Positions 23,590-35,292 of a stretch of 64,000 nucleotides of DNA are shown piece by piece (within the stretch, counting starts at the first letter, position 1; each line of letters opens with the position of its first letter). The notes below the pieces were generated by a model that was not told the DNA's origin, searched no databases, and saw nothing but the letters and a program-made list of their open reading frames with translations. The position numbers and the translations under genes were made by a program. Origin of the DNA: Cristatella mucedo (taxonomy: Eukaryota > Bryozoa > Phylactolaemata > Cristatellidae); assembly GCA_009760855.2 (NCBI GenBank), contig WPIO01000038.1, positions 735,001-799,000 on the forward strand, written 5' to 3'.

Positions 23590-24380
23590 CGATAATTAAG
23601 TTTCCCTCCTCCGCGGCTTCGCTAAAGCGAGGAACTGCATCGAGATCGCCGAGTTGCTTAAAGTTTCTGGGGCATCGCATTCGCAGAGGCAGAGGCAGAG
23701 GCCCCTCTGCTCTCGGCTCGTCAGCCGGCGAGAATAAGAAAGCACGCCACGCGACGCGCGCGCTGCCCGAGCGCCACTGCATCCCGGTTGCATTCGGTTG
23801 CTCTCCCGCTCAAGATCAAAGTGTGACGTCATCCCCGTGCCAAACTCTCTTGGCAAACGGCGCTGCCACGCTTCGTCCATTTGCCAGCAAGGCAAGTCGG
23901 TTGGAAAGGTGAAGGCTGCTGCGGGCTCATCGCCGCGGGGCGGGGCGGGGCCGAAGGAAGGCAGACGAGATCCGCGAAAGTCACGTCGCGTACGCACCGA
24001 CGCCGCCTTCTACGACCGCGAGCACGACCGCCAGCGGCTATTCGCCAGCTGGACCTCCTAATCGGGAACGCGAATTGGTGCGCGCCGCTGTCTCTATCTT
24101 CTTAACTCCCGCCGACGTAGCTCCGGACCTGGAGGCCGGCGCTTTTCCTCACCTTTGAGCCGGAGCGCTTTGGAAGAGCGCGCGCTCGCTCCGGGCAGCG
24201 CGAGCGCACGCGCCCCATCGATGCAGGGACGCGATCTTCTATGTCTCTACGAAGTAAAGAGAGAAACGTCCGTCACGCCGCACGCTAGTGCACTTTCGTC
24301 GCGTGGCTAGATGGCGCACTTCCGTCAGGCGGCAAGATGGTGCGGCGTTGTCTTCCGCGACGGAACTAATACAATTCAGC
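23590..24380. promoter_or_regulatory. CpG-rich block with GC-box cluster, possible promoter
   Basis: Dense CpG. GGGGCGGGGCGGGGCC at 23937-23952 is a tandem Sp1-type GC box. AGATGGCGC and AAGATGGTGCGG (YY1-like) lie near 24310 and 24336. No gene could be attached to it. Confidence 0.35.
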
Positions 24381-24539
24381 GAAGCGAGTTCACAGGCAGT
24401 GAGCTGCTCGTATTATATGGACGCGATCTTTAAATGTAGATTCATAACTATATTGTAGGCTCCCTCAATAAACTTATTATATTTTATTATTGCTACAAGC
24501 ACCTTGGCTAGTGAAAAAGAACGGAAATCTTCAGCCTAG

Positions 24540-25160
24540 CTTTGGTAGGCGGACGTGAGTGTTAACTGACCTAGATGGTAAGCCCGCCTCACTGGCTGGC
24601 AAGCTTCTATTTCCTAGTTAATCGAGAAAAATCAGTGCAATTGGAACAAATTAAGCGTATTTTAAAATTGTATCCGATGATTTTCTTATAAAAAGAGCAT
24701 GAACTAAATTTATGAAATGTGTTCATCAGTGCGGGGTGGAGAATCAGCTTTGCTTGCAATGAACGTAAGACGTTCTGACCACCTTAAAATGTATGTTGAC
24801 TACATAAAGAATCACAGGCTGATTATATGTGTGCATCCCCATCGCTCACCAGAGGCTTGCGAAGCACGACTTGCCTTCGGCGGCAGTCACTCTGGCCGCT
24901 TTCCAATACGCCGTATCAGCTGGTCCCAGCGGAAGCTGGGAAGGACCGGAAGCACCAGCCGCCTCTTCCGGCGACAGCAAACGGGGTGCAGTGCAGAGAG
25001 CTCAAGCTGCTGAAATGCCATGACCACTCCCTGTACATCCCTTTTGAGTTAGTAATCTTGTGAAATTCTAGCATTTCAATGTCCAGTTTCAACTATTTGT
25101 AAATATATAAATTTTGAATTATCTCCCCTTTCCCAGTCTCATCGACGCTCAGCTTTGCTG
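24540..25160. repeat. Dispersed repeat R3, copy 1
   Basis: Shares ordered blocks with copies at 33720-34165 and 27300-27600: GGTAAGCCCGCCTCACTGGC, CTAGTTAAT, TTTTCTTATAAAA, GTGGAGAATCAGC, AGAATCAC, CCAGCGGAAGCTGGG, and ATTCTAG then ATTTCAAT. No coding similarity or clear terminal repeats. Confidence 0.6.
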
Positions 25161-25340
25161 TATCCCAATGTACTCGCAACAAAAACGTCACGCAGGACTA
25201 ATGGTCGATAAGGCACTAGGGACGAACGAACGAACGGACTGTCTTTTAAACGCGCGGTCCTTTGGTTCTGCACTCTGAGCGGCTTTGAGGTGAGCTTTGT
25301 AGGGATACATAAGACCCAAGTGCTGCTCGTGAATTCTCGC

Positions 25341-25361
25341 GGGGGGGGGGGGGGGGGGGGG
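25341..25361. repeat. Homopolymer G run (21) with GTGG extension
   Basis: 21 consecutive G followed by TGGTGGTGGC on the plus strand. Confidence 0.95.
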
Positions 25362-27112
25362 TGGTGGTGGCGTTCCTGGTCGGTCTAACGATTTGGTCTA
25401 CGTGGAGATGCTAGAGAAGTCTGGCGCGGCTAGGAGAGCGGCTCGCCTGCTGGTTTCTTGGAAATGGGGAGGAGGTGAAGTCAAAGCTTTTTCTCTAGGT
25501 GCCTTTGGCAACAAAGCATTCAGAATATCGACCTGTCGATACCTATTCCACACCACACCAGATGCGTTCGATCCGCCGTAATTAAGCGTAGCAAGCCGCC
25601 TCCTACGGATCGATGCGTTTAATTATCTTACCACTCAGCCACGACTCGGTTCTTGGGTGGCCCATCGCTGTTAAGCGGCTAAGTAATCGCTGAGCTCAAG
25701 TGTGACCCTTACAATGTAACAACGCACTGAGCCTCCTTTTGACGATCGATTGTGTATGCAGCTTTGTTGACCGACGGTGAACGCTATCTGTCTCAAGCAA
25801 TTTTTATTTAATGTCCGTATCGTGACTGAGTTAAGAGCCTTCTGTTGACTGCGCATCTAAGATATCAGGCTTATAAGAACAGCCATTGCACGTGCAAAAT
25901 GCACGTAGTGCTAAGGAAACCATCTTAAAGTAGCTCTTTCAGCGCTTAGAGGGTGAAAACACCCCCGCGGTGCATAGTTCTTGGGGTGTGGCTGATTTAT
26001 TGCTTTGCTATTCCCAGTTTATTGCTGAGTGGTGTTCGTGGCCTTGTTATTCCCGCTGCGGACAGGTTATGGCTCCTCGCTGTTTATGGTCCAGCCGTGT
26101 TTAGAGCGCTGCTGCTGTTTTATGGGTCATTTCATATACGCATATACGCACATATGAATGAAACTACGGTATCAACGGAAACCATGAATAAACAGTTGTT
26201 GTACAGTTATTTTCTCTGATGACCCGTGCAAGTAATCATAAGCGGTGCATTGCCGGTTTCTGATGTGATTGTAAATGGGTAACACTATGACTGCTTCTCG
26301 GAGTTTTATTTTTGCTATTCTGTAAAAAAAAAAGTGAAGGAATGAAATGCACAAGAAAGGCAAGGATGTGCTATTTGTCTCGAAAGGGGGCGGAACAAAA
26401 GAAACAGATGGAGCTAGAGTGCTCCTGGCAGCTGCGGCGGTACAGAAATCGGAGGTCAAGGTAACTTTTTCCATCGGCTGTGCAACGCACTAGGCTTGTA
26501 TGTCATGCAGAATTGTGTGCGTATTTTTTTAATGTCGCACTATACGACGACCCTCTTTTTTTTACCTCTTACCTCTCGCATGTCAGCTGGTGGATGACTG
26601 TATCATAAAATATTTTAAGGCTACCAGGAAGATGCACTTACACAACGCACTGCTAGGTTTCGCTTAAGCTCACCGCAGCAGGACTGCGCTGTCGGCATTG
26701 GAGCCTGGTGCCGGCCGTAAAGACGTATTGTAGCTGTGTAGAGTGCTCATTAGAGCGACAGTGCATTACTACGATAAGTGAGAACTGCGGCCGCACGCGC
26801 AACGGTTGACTAGGTGCGTTGATGCGTCGACTGAGTTGGCGCCGGCGGCGATTGTGAGCACGCCGTCGGTCCATGTACACAGTTGTGCATCGCTGCTCTG
26901 GCTGAATGCGAAGACTTTGCGTCGCGCACGGTACGCTAGGCGTACCCTGTCTTTCGGGTTGAGCAGCAAGACTCCTCATAGTTGTGCGCACTTGTGCTAG
27001 CTCTCCTCCGCACCAGTGCCGGCACTCGCGGTCTGGCGGGATTTCATGTTGTAAGCATCAGCGGCAGGTCCAACATTTTTGTGATATACTCGTGCTGGAT
27101 CTCGATATTGGT
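25362..27112. other. Unassigned
   Basis: Frames up to 112 codons with no recognised family; some hydrophobic stretches at 25953-26150. I see no repeats. Confidence 0.35.
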
Positions 27113-27244
27113 ATCCATTCAACGAACAAGTACTGGCAGCGAACTTAGGATGTGCCAGCCACTGAACAAACGCGTACTGGCTGCGAATTTGAAGTGTGCC
27201 ACCCATTCAACAAACACATGCTGGCTGCGAACTTAAGGTGTGCC
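27113..27244. repeat. 44-bp minisatellite, 3 units
   Basis: Three consecutive 44-bp units (27113-27156, 27157-27200, 27201-27244) share ACTGGC[AT]GCGAA and GTGTGCC-type ends, with roughly 15-20% divergence. Confidence 0.85.
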
Positions 27245-27299
27245 ATCCATTCTCTGCCATGAAAAAATCACACTTCTCGGCCAACTTTCACTTAAAAAA

Positions 27300-27600
27300 C
27301 TAACTCGGCCACGCCCAGCGGAAGCTGGGAGGAACCGGAAACACCAGTCGTCACTTCGGGCGTAGTGCAGAGGGCGCTGCGAGCTGCTGGAATGCCACGA
27401 ACGTCCTTTGAAAAACCCTACAAGTTCAAACCAGTCCTAGAAAGAGATTAAGTTCTCTGAGGGCGCTCTATCAAAGTGTCCAAGTTTCTGAAGTTCTAGA
27501 ATTTCAATTCTCAATTTCAGCAACGAGCGTGCACGTTGCAGCTATATATGCTAATTAGTAAGTTATCTCGTTTTCTTTGCCCCTTGTCATTGCTGTACTC
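27300..27600. repeat. Dispersed repeat R3, copy 3 (right part)
   Basis: CCCAGCGGAAGCTGGGAGGA, TGCTGGAATGCCA and GTTCTAGAATTTCAATTCTC match 24913-25160 in order. A LINE-A/SINE-2-type tail (27422-27480) interrupts it. Confidence 0.6.
27422..27480 (+). mobile_element. LINE-A/SINE-2 tail fragment inside repeat R3
   Basis: CCTAGAAAGAGATTAAGTTC and GAGGGCGCTCTATCAAAGTG. It sits in the middle of the R3 copy at 27300-27600. Confidence 0.6.
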
Positions 27601-28057
27601 TCGTTGTGTATGACTTTAAATTACTCGCTCGGGTCTTACCCTAAACGTGACGTTAGTCACTGTGACTTATTTACTAACTAACCAATTAACATAGCTTACT
27701 ATAGGGGTTAGCGGTAAAAATGAATGAGGTAGGGTAAATTAAAAATAACTAGAAAGTTCGGTTTAAATGGAAATAATAACAGTACTAAAAATAACTTGCA
27801 CTTTGCGCCGGTCAAAATTGACGGGCATCTTTTTTCAACATAATCTCTGCCAAAGCGCTCTTACCCTCCCTTCCTCCCGACAGACGGGGCGTTTTTCGCG
27901 GCGCCAGCCGCTCACCCGATTGAGCGATTTCTTACCAGACTTTTGAAGATCATAACACTAATCGTGGTTGGTTAGTTTGAGCAGACCCCCAGCGTACATT
28001 TGAATTAAATAGTCTTTTGAAGCTACTAGGACACTTTACGAGAGCAATACTTTAAAG

Positions 28058-28527
28058 AGAAGGCCCGCCACGGCTTGGCTCCTTCGTACCTAGCTGAACT
28101 GCTGCATCAGTTTCAGCCTGTTCGCACCCTCGGGTCCTGTGTGGACAATAAATTAGCTGTCCCATTCCTCCGCTTAAAGACAGTTGGCGACAGAAGCTTT
28201 AGCTCTGCAGGTCCTAGACTGTGGAACTCGCTTCCACAATTCTTACGCAACGATATCTACTCTCCAACTGCCGACTATGGCACATCTTTTTCAGCGGTCC
28301 TGAACTGCTACTTCTATGCTACTCTCTACCTCAACTGCTCTCCTAACTCTGCTATGCTTCCCACTTTCTCTTTGTTGCGTGAGACGAAGTCTGTTGGGTA
28401 CCGAATGCGTACCGAAAGCCGCTTAGGCTGTGAGTGCGCTATACAAAACTCTCCTGCGTAACACCCACATGGTCTTTATGACTTTGTGGAGTTACTGACG
28501 GAGATACATTACATTACATTGGAGACG
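28058..28527 (+). mobile_element. LINE-B 3' end, severely 5'-truncated
   Basis: Starts at GCCCGCCACGGCTTGGC and runs through the C-terminal coding part (128 codons open to 28461) and the 3' end. It finishes in three ACATT units at about 28508-28527. Nearly identical to the 17408 copy, so probably young. Confidence 0.85.
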
Positions 28528-30711
28528 AACGTGCATTCAATTGTATGGGCATTGCTGACGTGCTCTGTGGCCAGTATCCCGACGGTGTGTTCTTTCAAGA
28601 TTTCCCAGCAAGCTTCGTCACCACATGCGGCGGCCAGTTTTGAATTTTTAGGGGCGTCCCAAACGAGGCAACGAAGCTGGACCACCGGAGAAGAGAATGC
28701 ACACGTCGAGCGCACGTTCCCCGTTAGACGCCTAGCCACTGTCGCCGCCGGCCCTATGCGGGTAGTGCAGCGAAAGGCAGATCGCCGATACGGAGCCCGT
28801 GGCAGAAGAATGCACGTTCTCCTGCTCCAAAAATGCCGTCGAATCAGGAAGCGGCAGCGGCATTCGTATTTAAATATGTTGATTGGATAGAATAGCAAGC
28901 ACTCGCGAATGGCGATTCGCGTGTAGGATTAATTGTTTGCACCTGCCGCCGAGCTCCCAAAGAGAGTCTGCTGTTCTTTTATAAAAGAGCCGTCCTCGCT
29001 GCTTTGCCTGCCTGTGCCGCCGCCCTTCTCTTTCGCTTGCGTGTTTTTTTTCTATTATGCCTCCCTCGTCGGCGCGGGCCGTCATCGCACATATCGCTTG
29101 GCCGATGCACGTGTCACTAATCATTCTTGAGACGATTCAAACCCTCATAGCGATGACTTTTTGAGACTGCCGAGCCAACCTCAAGAAGCAGTCCTGCATA
29201 TCCCACGCGATCGTTCGCTGCCCCCCCAGCCTCAGTTTAGCACTACGAAAGTGAGAGCGGCATTCTCGTTGGCATTCTCTCAGTGCATCCTGATGTCTTT
29301 TCAGCCATCTTATGACAGCGTGCCTACTTTTTTTTTCCTGACTCACTTTTCCTATCCGACTCAAAACTGTTACCTCTCCGCTGGCCGGGAGTTTATGCCG
29401 TGCCAGGCAATGCAAGAAGCCGTTAACGAAGGGGATTTAAGCCTTTTTATCATTCGATCACTTGTTACTCTGATGTCTTGAAATTAGGCTTGTTGGGTTT
29501 GGTCCTCGTAAAAAGAAGCCGGTTGACAACCAGAGGCTTCAGGCGAAAAGGCCTGGCCTTGACTAGGATGCGAGGCTGGATGACCTTGCTTTGATTCAGA
29601 CTTGACCTGCATGCTGCAGCCAGAACAATATCCTATCGAGCAAACAGGACTGATCGGAAGTCTTAATTTTATTTGGTCACAGCTGTCAAGAGCTATTTAC
29701 CGGGCCATTACTTAATCTTAGCTGGCCGAGGATACGCCGTATCTGGCGTATTCATCTATTTTCGCTGGCAGTAAACAAAGATTCAATCGTTCAGTTTGGC
29801 GTGCAGAGGGCGGCTTCGGTGCCGCTCAGGTTTCCTGCAAGCCGTTGTTTGAACTCGGCTGTTAATTGCTCAGCATCTGTGCGCTGGCCAGCAAGAGTGC
29901 GTGCGTGCCAACGACTGTGTAAATCGTGGCAGACTGGTGTCACTTTTCGTCTTATGCAAACGCACCCGCTTAGGCAGCTCCTGCCCCCTGCACGTACTCG
30001 CGGTTCGCAGGCTTAAGTGTGCACCTGCTACATTATCGTCTCGAGAAAGCAGCCTTCAGTGCTGCGCGTTCTTTTTGCGAGACTCGTGATCCGTGAACCG
30101 GATGTTTGCCCACTCGCTGCAGCGCTTTAAATTCTTTCTAGGATAAGGAAGCCCACTTCGCTACACTCATTACGCATCCGAGTACAGCTGTATACGACAC
30201 TGGGCCATCAAGTCTGCTGTTTTTGAAAGTGCAACGCCGTTAGCCAATATTGGCTTCATTCTAATTATCGCTTGCAGTACATATCAGGCTTCACTGCTTC
30301 CCCTTGCACCCGTGACCTAGCCAGCTGCCCGTTAGTTTTTCATGTTTAACGCTTGCGTCCACGGCCATTTCTCTGAGCTGGAGCATAATTCTCAGCGGCA
30401 AAACCAATACTGCGGAGCTCTTCCGTTTCAAGTCATTTAGCTGCGCCTCTAATGAATCTTACCCGACGACTTTGCGAAACGGGGTCTTTAATTTCCATGC
30501 TTCCAAGGCATGACAGTCCATATTGAATGAAATAAGGATATTATTCTACTTGATTAAGTTTAAAATGGAGCTAAAATCCAATTGGCTCCTCGCGCACTTT
30601 GGTCGGTCAGTGAGACTTGTCTTGTGTGGGCTTATGGGTGCCGACACTGCACATATTACAATACAGCGAATAGCGAAAGCTAAACACGTATAGCGAAACT
30701 TCAAACCTCGC
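28528..30711. other. Unassigned
   Basis: Open frames of 92-134 codons (28486-28890 plus, 28509-28898 minus, 29161-29481 plus) overlap on both strands and show no family motif. I see no repeats. Confidence 0.35.
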
Positions 30712-31712
30712 TATTAAGTTTCAATTTGGTTTTAGAGGCAATCACTCCACAGAGTCAGCTTGGCTTCTGGTGCATAATGACCTCCTCGGCAATGCAGAAT
30801 TAGGTAGATCTCTTTGCTTGTTTTGTAAGGTGGTTGCTTTTCACGCCATCGGTCCCGAGGTTATGGATTCAAATCCTACGGTGGGTGATTCTTTATTGCC
30901 CCTGCAAGCGGTGGTGAGAGCAACTTTAGGCTCTTCTGTCACTATACAAAAGAGGCAGTTAAATCAGCGTGTATTTTTTGTTTTGCTCGATCTTTCGGAA
31001 GCGCGCGATCCTATCGATCACCAAGTCCTCCTTGAGTGTCTCCCATCTCGCCTGGGCGTTACGAGCGCTGTTCTGCAACGGTTCAGAGGTCTTATCCCGG
31101 CGGGAGACTCCAGAACATTGATGTCAATGGGCACCAATAATGCGAGGAGCCTCTAAAGGACGGGGCACCCCAGGGGCCCTGTGCTCGATTCACTTCTTTT
31201 CACAATTTACACTCTCCCTCTTGCCCGTGTAATTGCAAGCACATTGTCTATGTATTCATGTATGTGCAGATGACACACGACTGCATCTGTTCTTTGATCC
31301 CTCGCTGCACTCCAGTACTTTACGCCCTCTCTCAACTCCTTCTCTGACATCCGCACTTAAATGAAAGCAAGCACTCTCAAATTGAATGAAGACGAAACTA
31401 ACATTCTAGTCATGGGCAAACCTTGGGTGACTCAGAAATGGGAAAAACTCCCAACTGAAATGAAATTGCTAAGCGTATCTTCGGCTGTGTCTGTACACAT
31501 TCTGGGTGTCCTGCTCCAATTAGACCTTTTCCTAGAAGATAATATCAGCTCCACGGTCATGACCCTGTGCATGTCACCCCTAATTACGTTATTCTTGTTG
31601 TTCATCGAGCATGCTACCATTAACCATTCGATCGTGTTTCCTTTGCAGCAAATGTAAAGCGCCTAGATAGGGATTGAGTTCTCTGAGAGCGCTTTATCGT
31701 GTGTGTCATTAT
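30712..31712 (+). mobile_element. LINE-A copy with an internal SINE-1
   Basis: RT-region LINE-A sequence (the FGF..NHST block, then LLDLSEARDPIDH) runs through an internally deleted 3' part to the tail at 31640-31712. It is interrupted at 30826-30977 by a SINE-1. Several stops and an internal deletion after 31580 make it non-functional. Confidence 0.8.
30826..30977 (+). mobile_element. SINE-1 inserted in LINE-A RT domain
   Basis: 5'-truncated tRNA-derived SINE: partial A box, B-box-like GGATTCAAATCC, then the SINE-1 body and CTATACAAAAGAGGC. It is flanked by TTGTTTTG at 30818-30825 and 30978-30985. The same bases occur once at this point in the intact LINE-A copy near 55960, so this is a target-site duplication. 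Confidence 0.85.
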
Positions 31713-31869
31713 TATAATTAACTATTAGGTCTGCCTAATTTCAACTATATAACATTGCAAAAATTCGGGCCTGCTTAGCCAAGGATACATATCCTAGTTT
31801 GTCCATGCATTTGTGACATTCCGTCTCGACTTCTGTAACTTGCAACTTAATTTATAATAATGTATCTAA

Positions 31870-31967
31870 TTTGTGTAGCTCTTTAAGAAAAGTTAATCTC
31901 TATCCAGGCACTCCATATATGCCTCAGGGCTCGAACCCAAGACCTCGGGCATTAAGGTGAGCACCTT
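31870..31967 (-). mobile_element. Partial, older SINE-2 next to the 31978 copy
   Basis: Tail remnant GAAAAGTTAATCTCTATCC, GCCTCAGGGCTCGAACCCAA and ATTAAGGTGAGCACCTT. The tRNA head is truncated. Confidence 0.65.
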
Positions 31968-31977
31968 AAATATTTAA

Positions 31978-32120
31978 ATAAATATAATTCATTTGTATAG
32001 CGCCCCAAGAGAACTTAATCTTTATTCAGGCGCTTTATATATGCCTCGGGGCTCGAGCCTGCGACCTCAGACAGACCTTGGTCGGGGCGAGCACATTAAC
32101 CGGTGGACCAAACCAGCTCG
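31978..32120 (-). mobile_element. SINE-2 copy within LINE-A
   Basis: Plus-strand order is TTCATTTGTATAGCGCCCC, GAGAACTTAATCTTTATTC, CTCGGGGCTCGAGCCTGCGA, GGTCGGGGCGAGCAC and CGGTGGACCAAACCAGCTC. Confidence 0.82.
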
Positions 32121-32375
32121 GCGTAGCCCCTGACACATACTGGCTGGTCTTTCGGCATACGCAATAAGTCGCTTAGAGTCGGTTCAAAATTCTGCCGGCA
32201 GGCTTATCTGTCGTGAGCATGGAAGTTACCACATTGTCGCAATCGTAGACATGTACTGGCTCCCCATCAAGCAGCGCATCGACTTCGAGGTTTTATCCCT
32301 TACTTTTAGATCTCATAATTTTCTTGCCTCAGCCTAGCTATCAGAACTACTTCTTAATCAGGATAATGTAATATA

Positions 32376-32645
32376 CTGTAATGCATCTCCCTCTGTAACT
32401 CAACAAAGTCAAGAAGACCGTGTGGGTGTTACGCAGGAGAGTTTTGTATAGCGCACTCACAGCCTAAGCGGCTTTCAGTACGCATTCATTTGCCAACAGA
32501 CTTCGTCTCACGCAACAAAGAGAAAGTGGGAAGCGTAGTAGAGTCAGGAGAGCAGTTGAGGTAGTGTGTAGCATGGAAGTAGCAGCTCAAGACCGCAGAA
32601 AAGGATGAGCCATAGTAGGCAGTAAGAGAGTAGTTGTCGTTGAAT
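32376..32645 (-). mobile_element. LINE-B 3' end nested in LINE-A
   Basis: TGTAA-type tail, CATCTCCCTCTGTAACTC and the GTGTTACGCAGGAGAGTTTT segment on the plus strand. It inserts between collinear LINE-A segments ending at about 32375 and resuming at about 32646. Confidence 0.78.
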
Positions 32646-32884
32646 CGAATCACCCGCTTTTCTGACTCAAGTCATTTAGCTGTGCCTCGTACTAACCTCA
32701 AATCCGTAGGAGACCGTGCCTTTTTTGTATGCTCCCAAAGCCTATAACTCACTCCCGACTGACGTCAAGACATCCTTTGACTTGACAAAATTTGCAATGC
32801 GCTAAAAATCGCACAGTTCGTCACAGCATTACCTGGGTAGGAATTTAATAAAAGCCGAACAGACTCATCATTTTCTTGTAAATT

Positions 32885-32907
32885 GACCTGTGTGCGTGTG
32901 TGTGTGC

Positions 32908-32957
<50 letters not shown>
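32885..32957. repeat. (TG)n microsatellite in a LINE-A copy
   Basis: GTGTGCGTGTG and TTTGTGTG variants around a pure TG core. Confidence 0.9.
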
Positions 32958-32959
<2 letters not shown>

Positions 32960-33719
32960 ATGCGTGCTGGGACATTGCGCATGATATCACAAACCGTGTT
33001 GACATGCTTTTTTTGCAGCATATGTAAAGTGCCTAGAATGAGGTATAGTTACTGAGGGTGTTATAGAATTTAATATTACTATTATTAACCAATTGACATG
33101 ATTTGTTTTCTGTAAATACAAATAGGCTGAGAATTCCTTTTATCTTGTAGGTACTCTAAAAATATTTTTAGATATTTTAACTACTAAATATAAACTTGCT
33201 CACCTGAGAAATCACCTGAAATTGTAGCCATGCATTACTATATGGGCCTGAGTGTCCACTGGCCTCGTGGTAAGCCCAGCCTGGCTGATGAGCCCGGCTA
33301 ACGGTCGGGAAATGACTCCATGCCACGACCTTGGTAGTCACGTGCTGGAATATTACTTTCATTCTCTTTCTGCTTTTGATCTTGTCCCAAGTGAGGCATT
33401 CGCTGAGCTTTGACAGTGCGAAGCTCCCGCGGTTCTTCGTCAGTTTATTTTTGCAGTCGCGTTTGCCGTACACGACATTTATTGTGAGTTTCGACAGTGT
33501 GGAGGCACGGAGTGGCTTCCTTTGTTGCTCTTGCTTTTCTCTTTGCTGTCTTAGATTTTCTCACTTACATTCTGCCCACGTATTATAATGCTCCTTGTTT
33601 ACCAATTAACTTCTGTGAAAACTCGCTGGTCCACAGTTTCGGGTGGACATTGAAGGTTTCATATGGAAAGTAGCTGGCACTCGTGAAAAATCACGGACAA
33701 CCCCAGCTGTTCTTTAGAA

Positions 33720-34165
33720 TGTGGGTCCTAGTATTCGCATACCTAGCTGGTGAGCCTGCCCCACTGACTGACGAACTTCGAGTTCTTAGTTAATGGAAAA
33801 AAATCTACATAGGAAAAAACCGTAAAATGTATATCGTAATTACTGTTTCACAATTGTCTTATAAAACGAACGTAAATCTAACTTAAAGAAATTTATTCGT
33901 CAGCGCCGTGTAGAGAATCAGCATCGATTTGCATGTAAAGAATGTACTGACGTGCTAAGCATCTTTAAATGTAGATCAACTATACATTAAGAATCACGGG
34001 AGATTCTATCTATGCGTATCTATCGCATACCAAGTGGAGGCGCAGTATGGCATGCTTAATTTCAGTTATGAGTTTCAGTGAGTGTCGCAACTGCATATGC
34101 AAATTAGGAAATAATCTTTTCTTTCCGATTTGACATGCTTTCATTATGGCTATACCGTCGTACCA
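33720..34165. repeat. Dispersed repeat R3, copy 2 (left and middle part)
   Basis: GGTGAGCCTGCCCCACTGAC, TTCTTAGTTAAT, TTGTCTTATAAAACG, GTGTAGAGAATCAGC and TAAGAATCACGGG match 24570-24820 in order. A further partial start (CTCGTGGTAAGCCCAGCCTG) lies at about 33262-33282. Confidence 0.6.
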
Positions 34166-34339
34166 CTATAATTTCACACACCTGGGATGATATAAGCCTG
34201 ACGGCAGTGACTGTGAGAATTAGTGACTAACAAGCTTAGCTTACTATATGATTTGATCGTCCATATCTAAATAATTAGTACCTGCGGGTACGCTGGAATC
34301 TGGCTCTATAACAACCTTTCTTTAAAAAATAGATTGTCT

Positions 34340-34510
34340 GATGGAACAGCCTCATTTTTATAGCGGCAGAAAGCCTTTTAGGGGTTTCACAGAAGCTTTC
34401 AGTGGGCAAAAAGGATCATCCGCTGCGGGACTTAAACCCACGACCAGGGTCGTGAAGAGCGAGGACGGTATCTCCTGGGTCAAGACCCAGTGGCATGTAG
34501 TTATAATGCA
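34340..34510 (-). mobile_element. SINE-1 copy, diverged
   Basis: Plus strand: CAGCCTCATTTTTATAGCGG, CAGTGGGCAAAAAGGATCAT, GGGACTTAAACCCACGACC and CTGGGTCAAGACCCAGTGGC. Confidence 0.7.
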
Positions 34511-35292
34511 ACCTTAAAAGTTACTACTGATCGCGTAAAAAGATCTTGAATCATGGCCATGATCCATCGATTAAGATAAATCCTTATCCTAATCGAAATC
34601 CATCACAAACTAATAACAAACTCTAGCAACACCAGCTTTCCGAGCTGATAAGCACGTCAACGTTTCACTACTTCGTTCTTTCCCTCTAAGACCACGGTGA
34701 TATTTTTTCTTAACCCTGTAGCATTTTTTAGAAGATCGTGAGCATTTTAATAATTCAGAAAGTAAATTAGCCACACGAGCGTATGTGGCAGCACAAATTC
34801 CGTGCAGGTATCTAATGCATGTGAAAATCCTTCGCAAACGGCTACTAAGAGACGCCAGATGTTGTGCAAGCATCCTCCTACTGGGTGTACTCATATTTCC
34901 TCTAAGTGACTAAATTGGCATCAACTCGCTGTGTGAACTGATCTTTGCCACGGAGAGTTCAATTTCCGGCAGCCGCTGGGCTCACAGTCAGTGCAATCAC
35001 ATAGAAACCCAGCCTCCTGCTGCAATCCTCCGTAGCTACACGTGCAGCTGAAATATTATTCTAAGCATTAAACCATCAGCAACTCTTTAAGCAGAAATAC
35101 GTTTATGTGCTGAGTAAACATATTGCTTACAAAATTGTTATCCAGCGTAAAAAAGATCAAGTCCATCCTCTCCCAAAAAACCCCATTAGGGGCAGCACTA
35201 TAGTTAGGGCTGTTAATTTTCAGGTATTTCCAGTATTACTTTAATTTCTAAAGTTTCTCATTATCATTTATTGTTCTGTTTACCGTTATGTC
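34511..35292. other. Unassigned
   Basis: AT-rich; nothing recognised. Confidence 0.4.

Larger units (their letters stand above)
31735..33085 (+). mobile_element. LINE-A copy interrupted by two SINE-2s, a LINE-B and a TG tract
   Basis: LINE-A segments lie in order at 31735-31845, 32150-32375, 32646-32840 and 33000-33085 (tail). The intervening blocks are SINE-2 fragments on the minus strand, a minus-strand LINE-B end and a (TG)n microsatellite. The order of LINE-A segments is collinear with the 55500-57318 copy. Confidence 0.75.
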
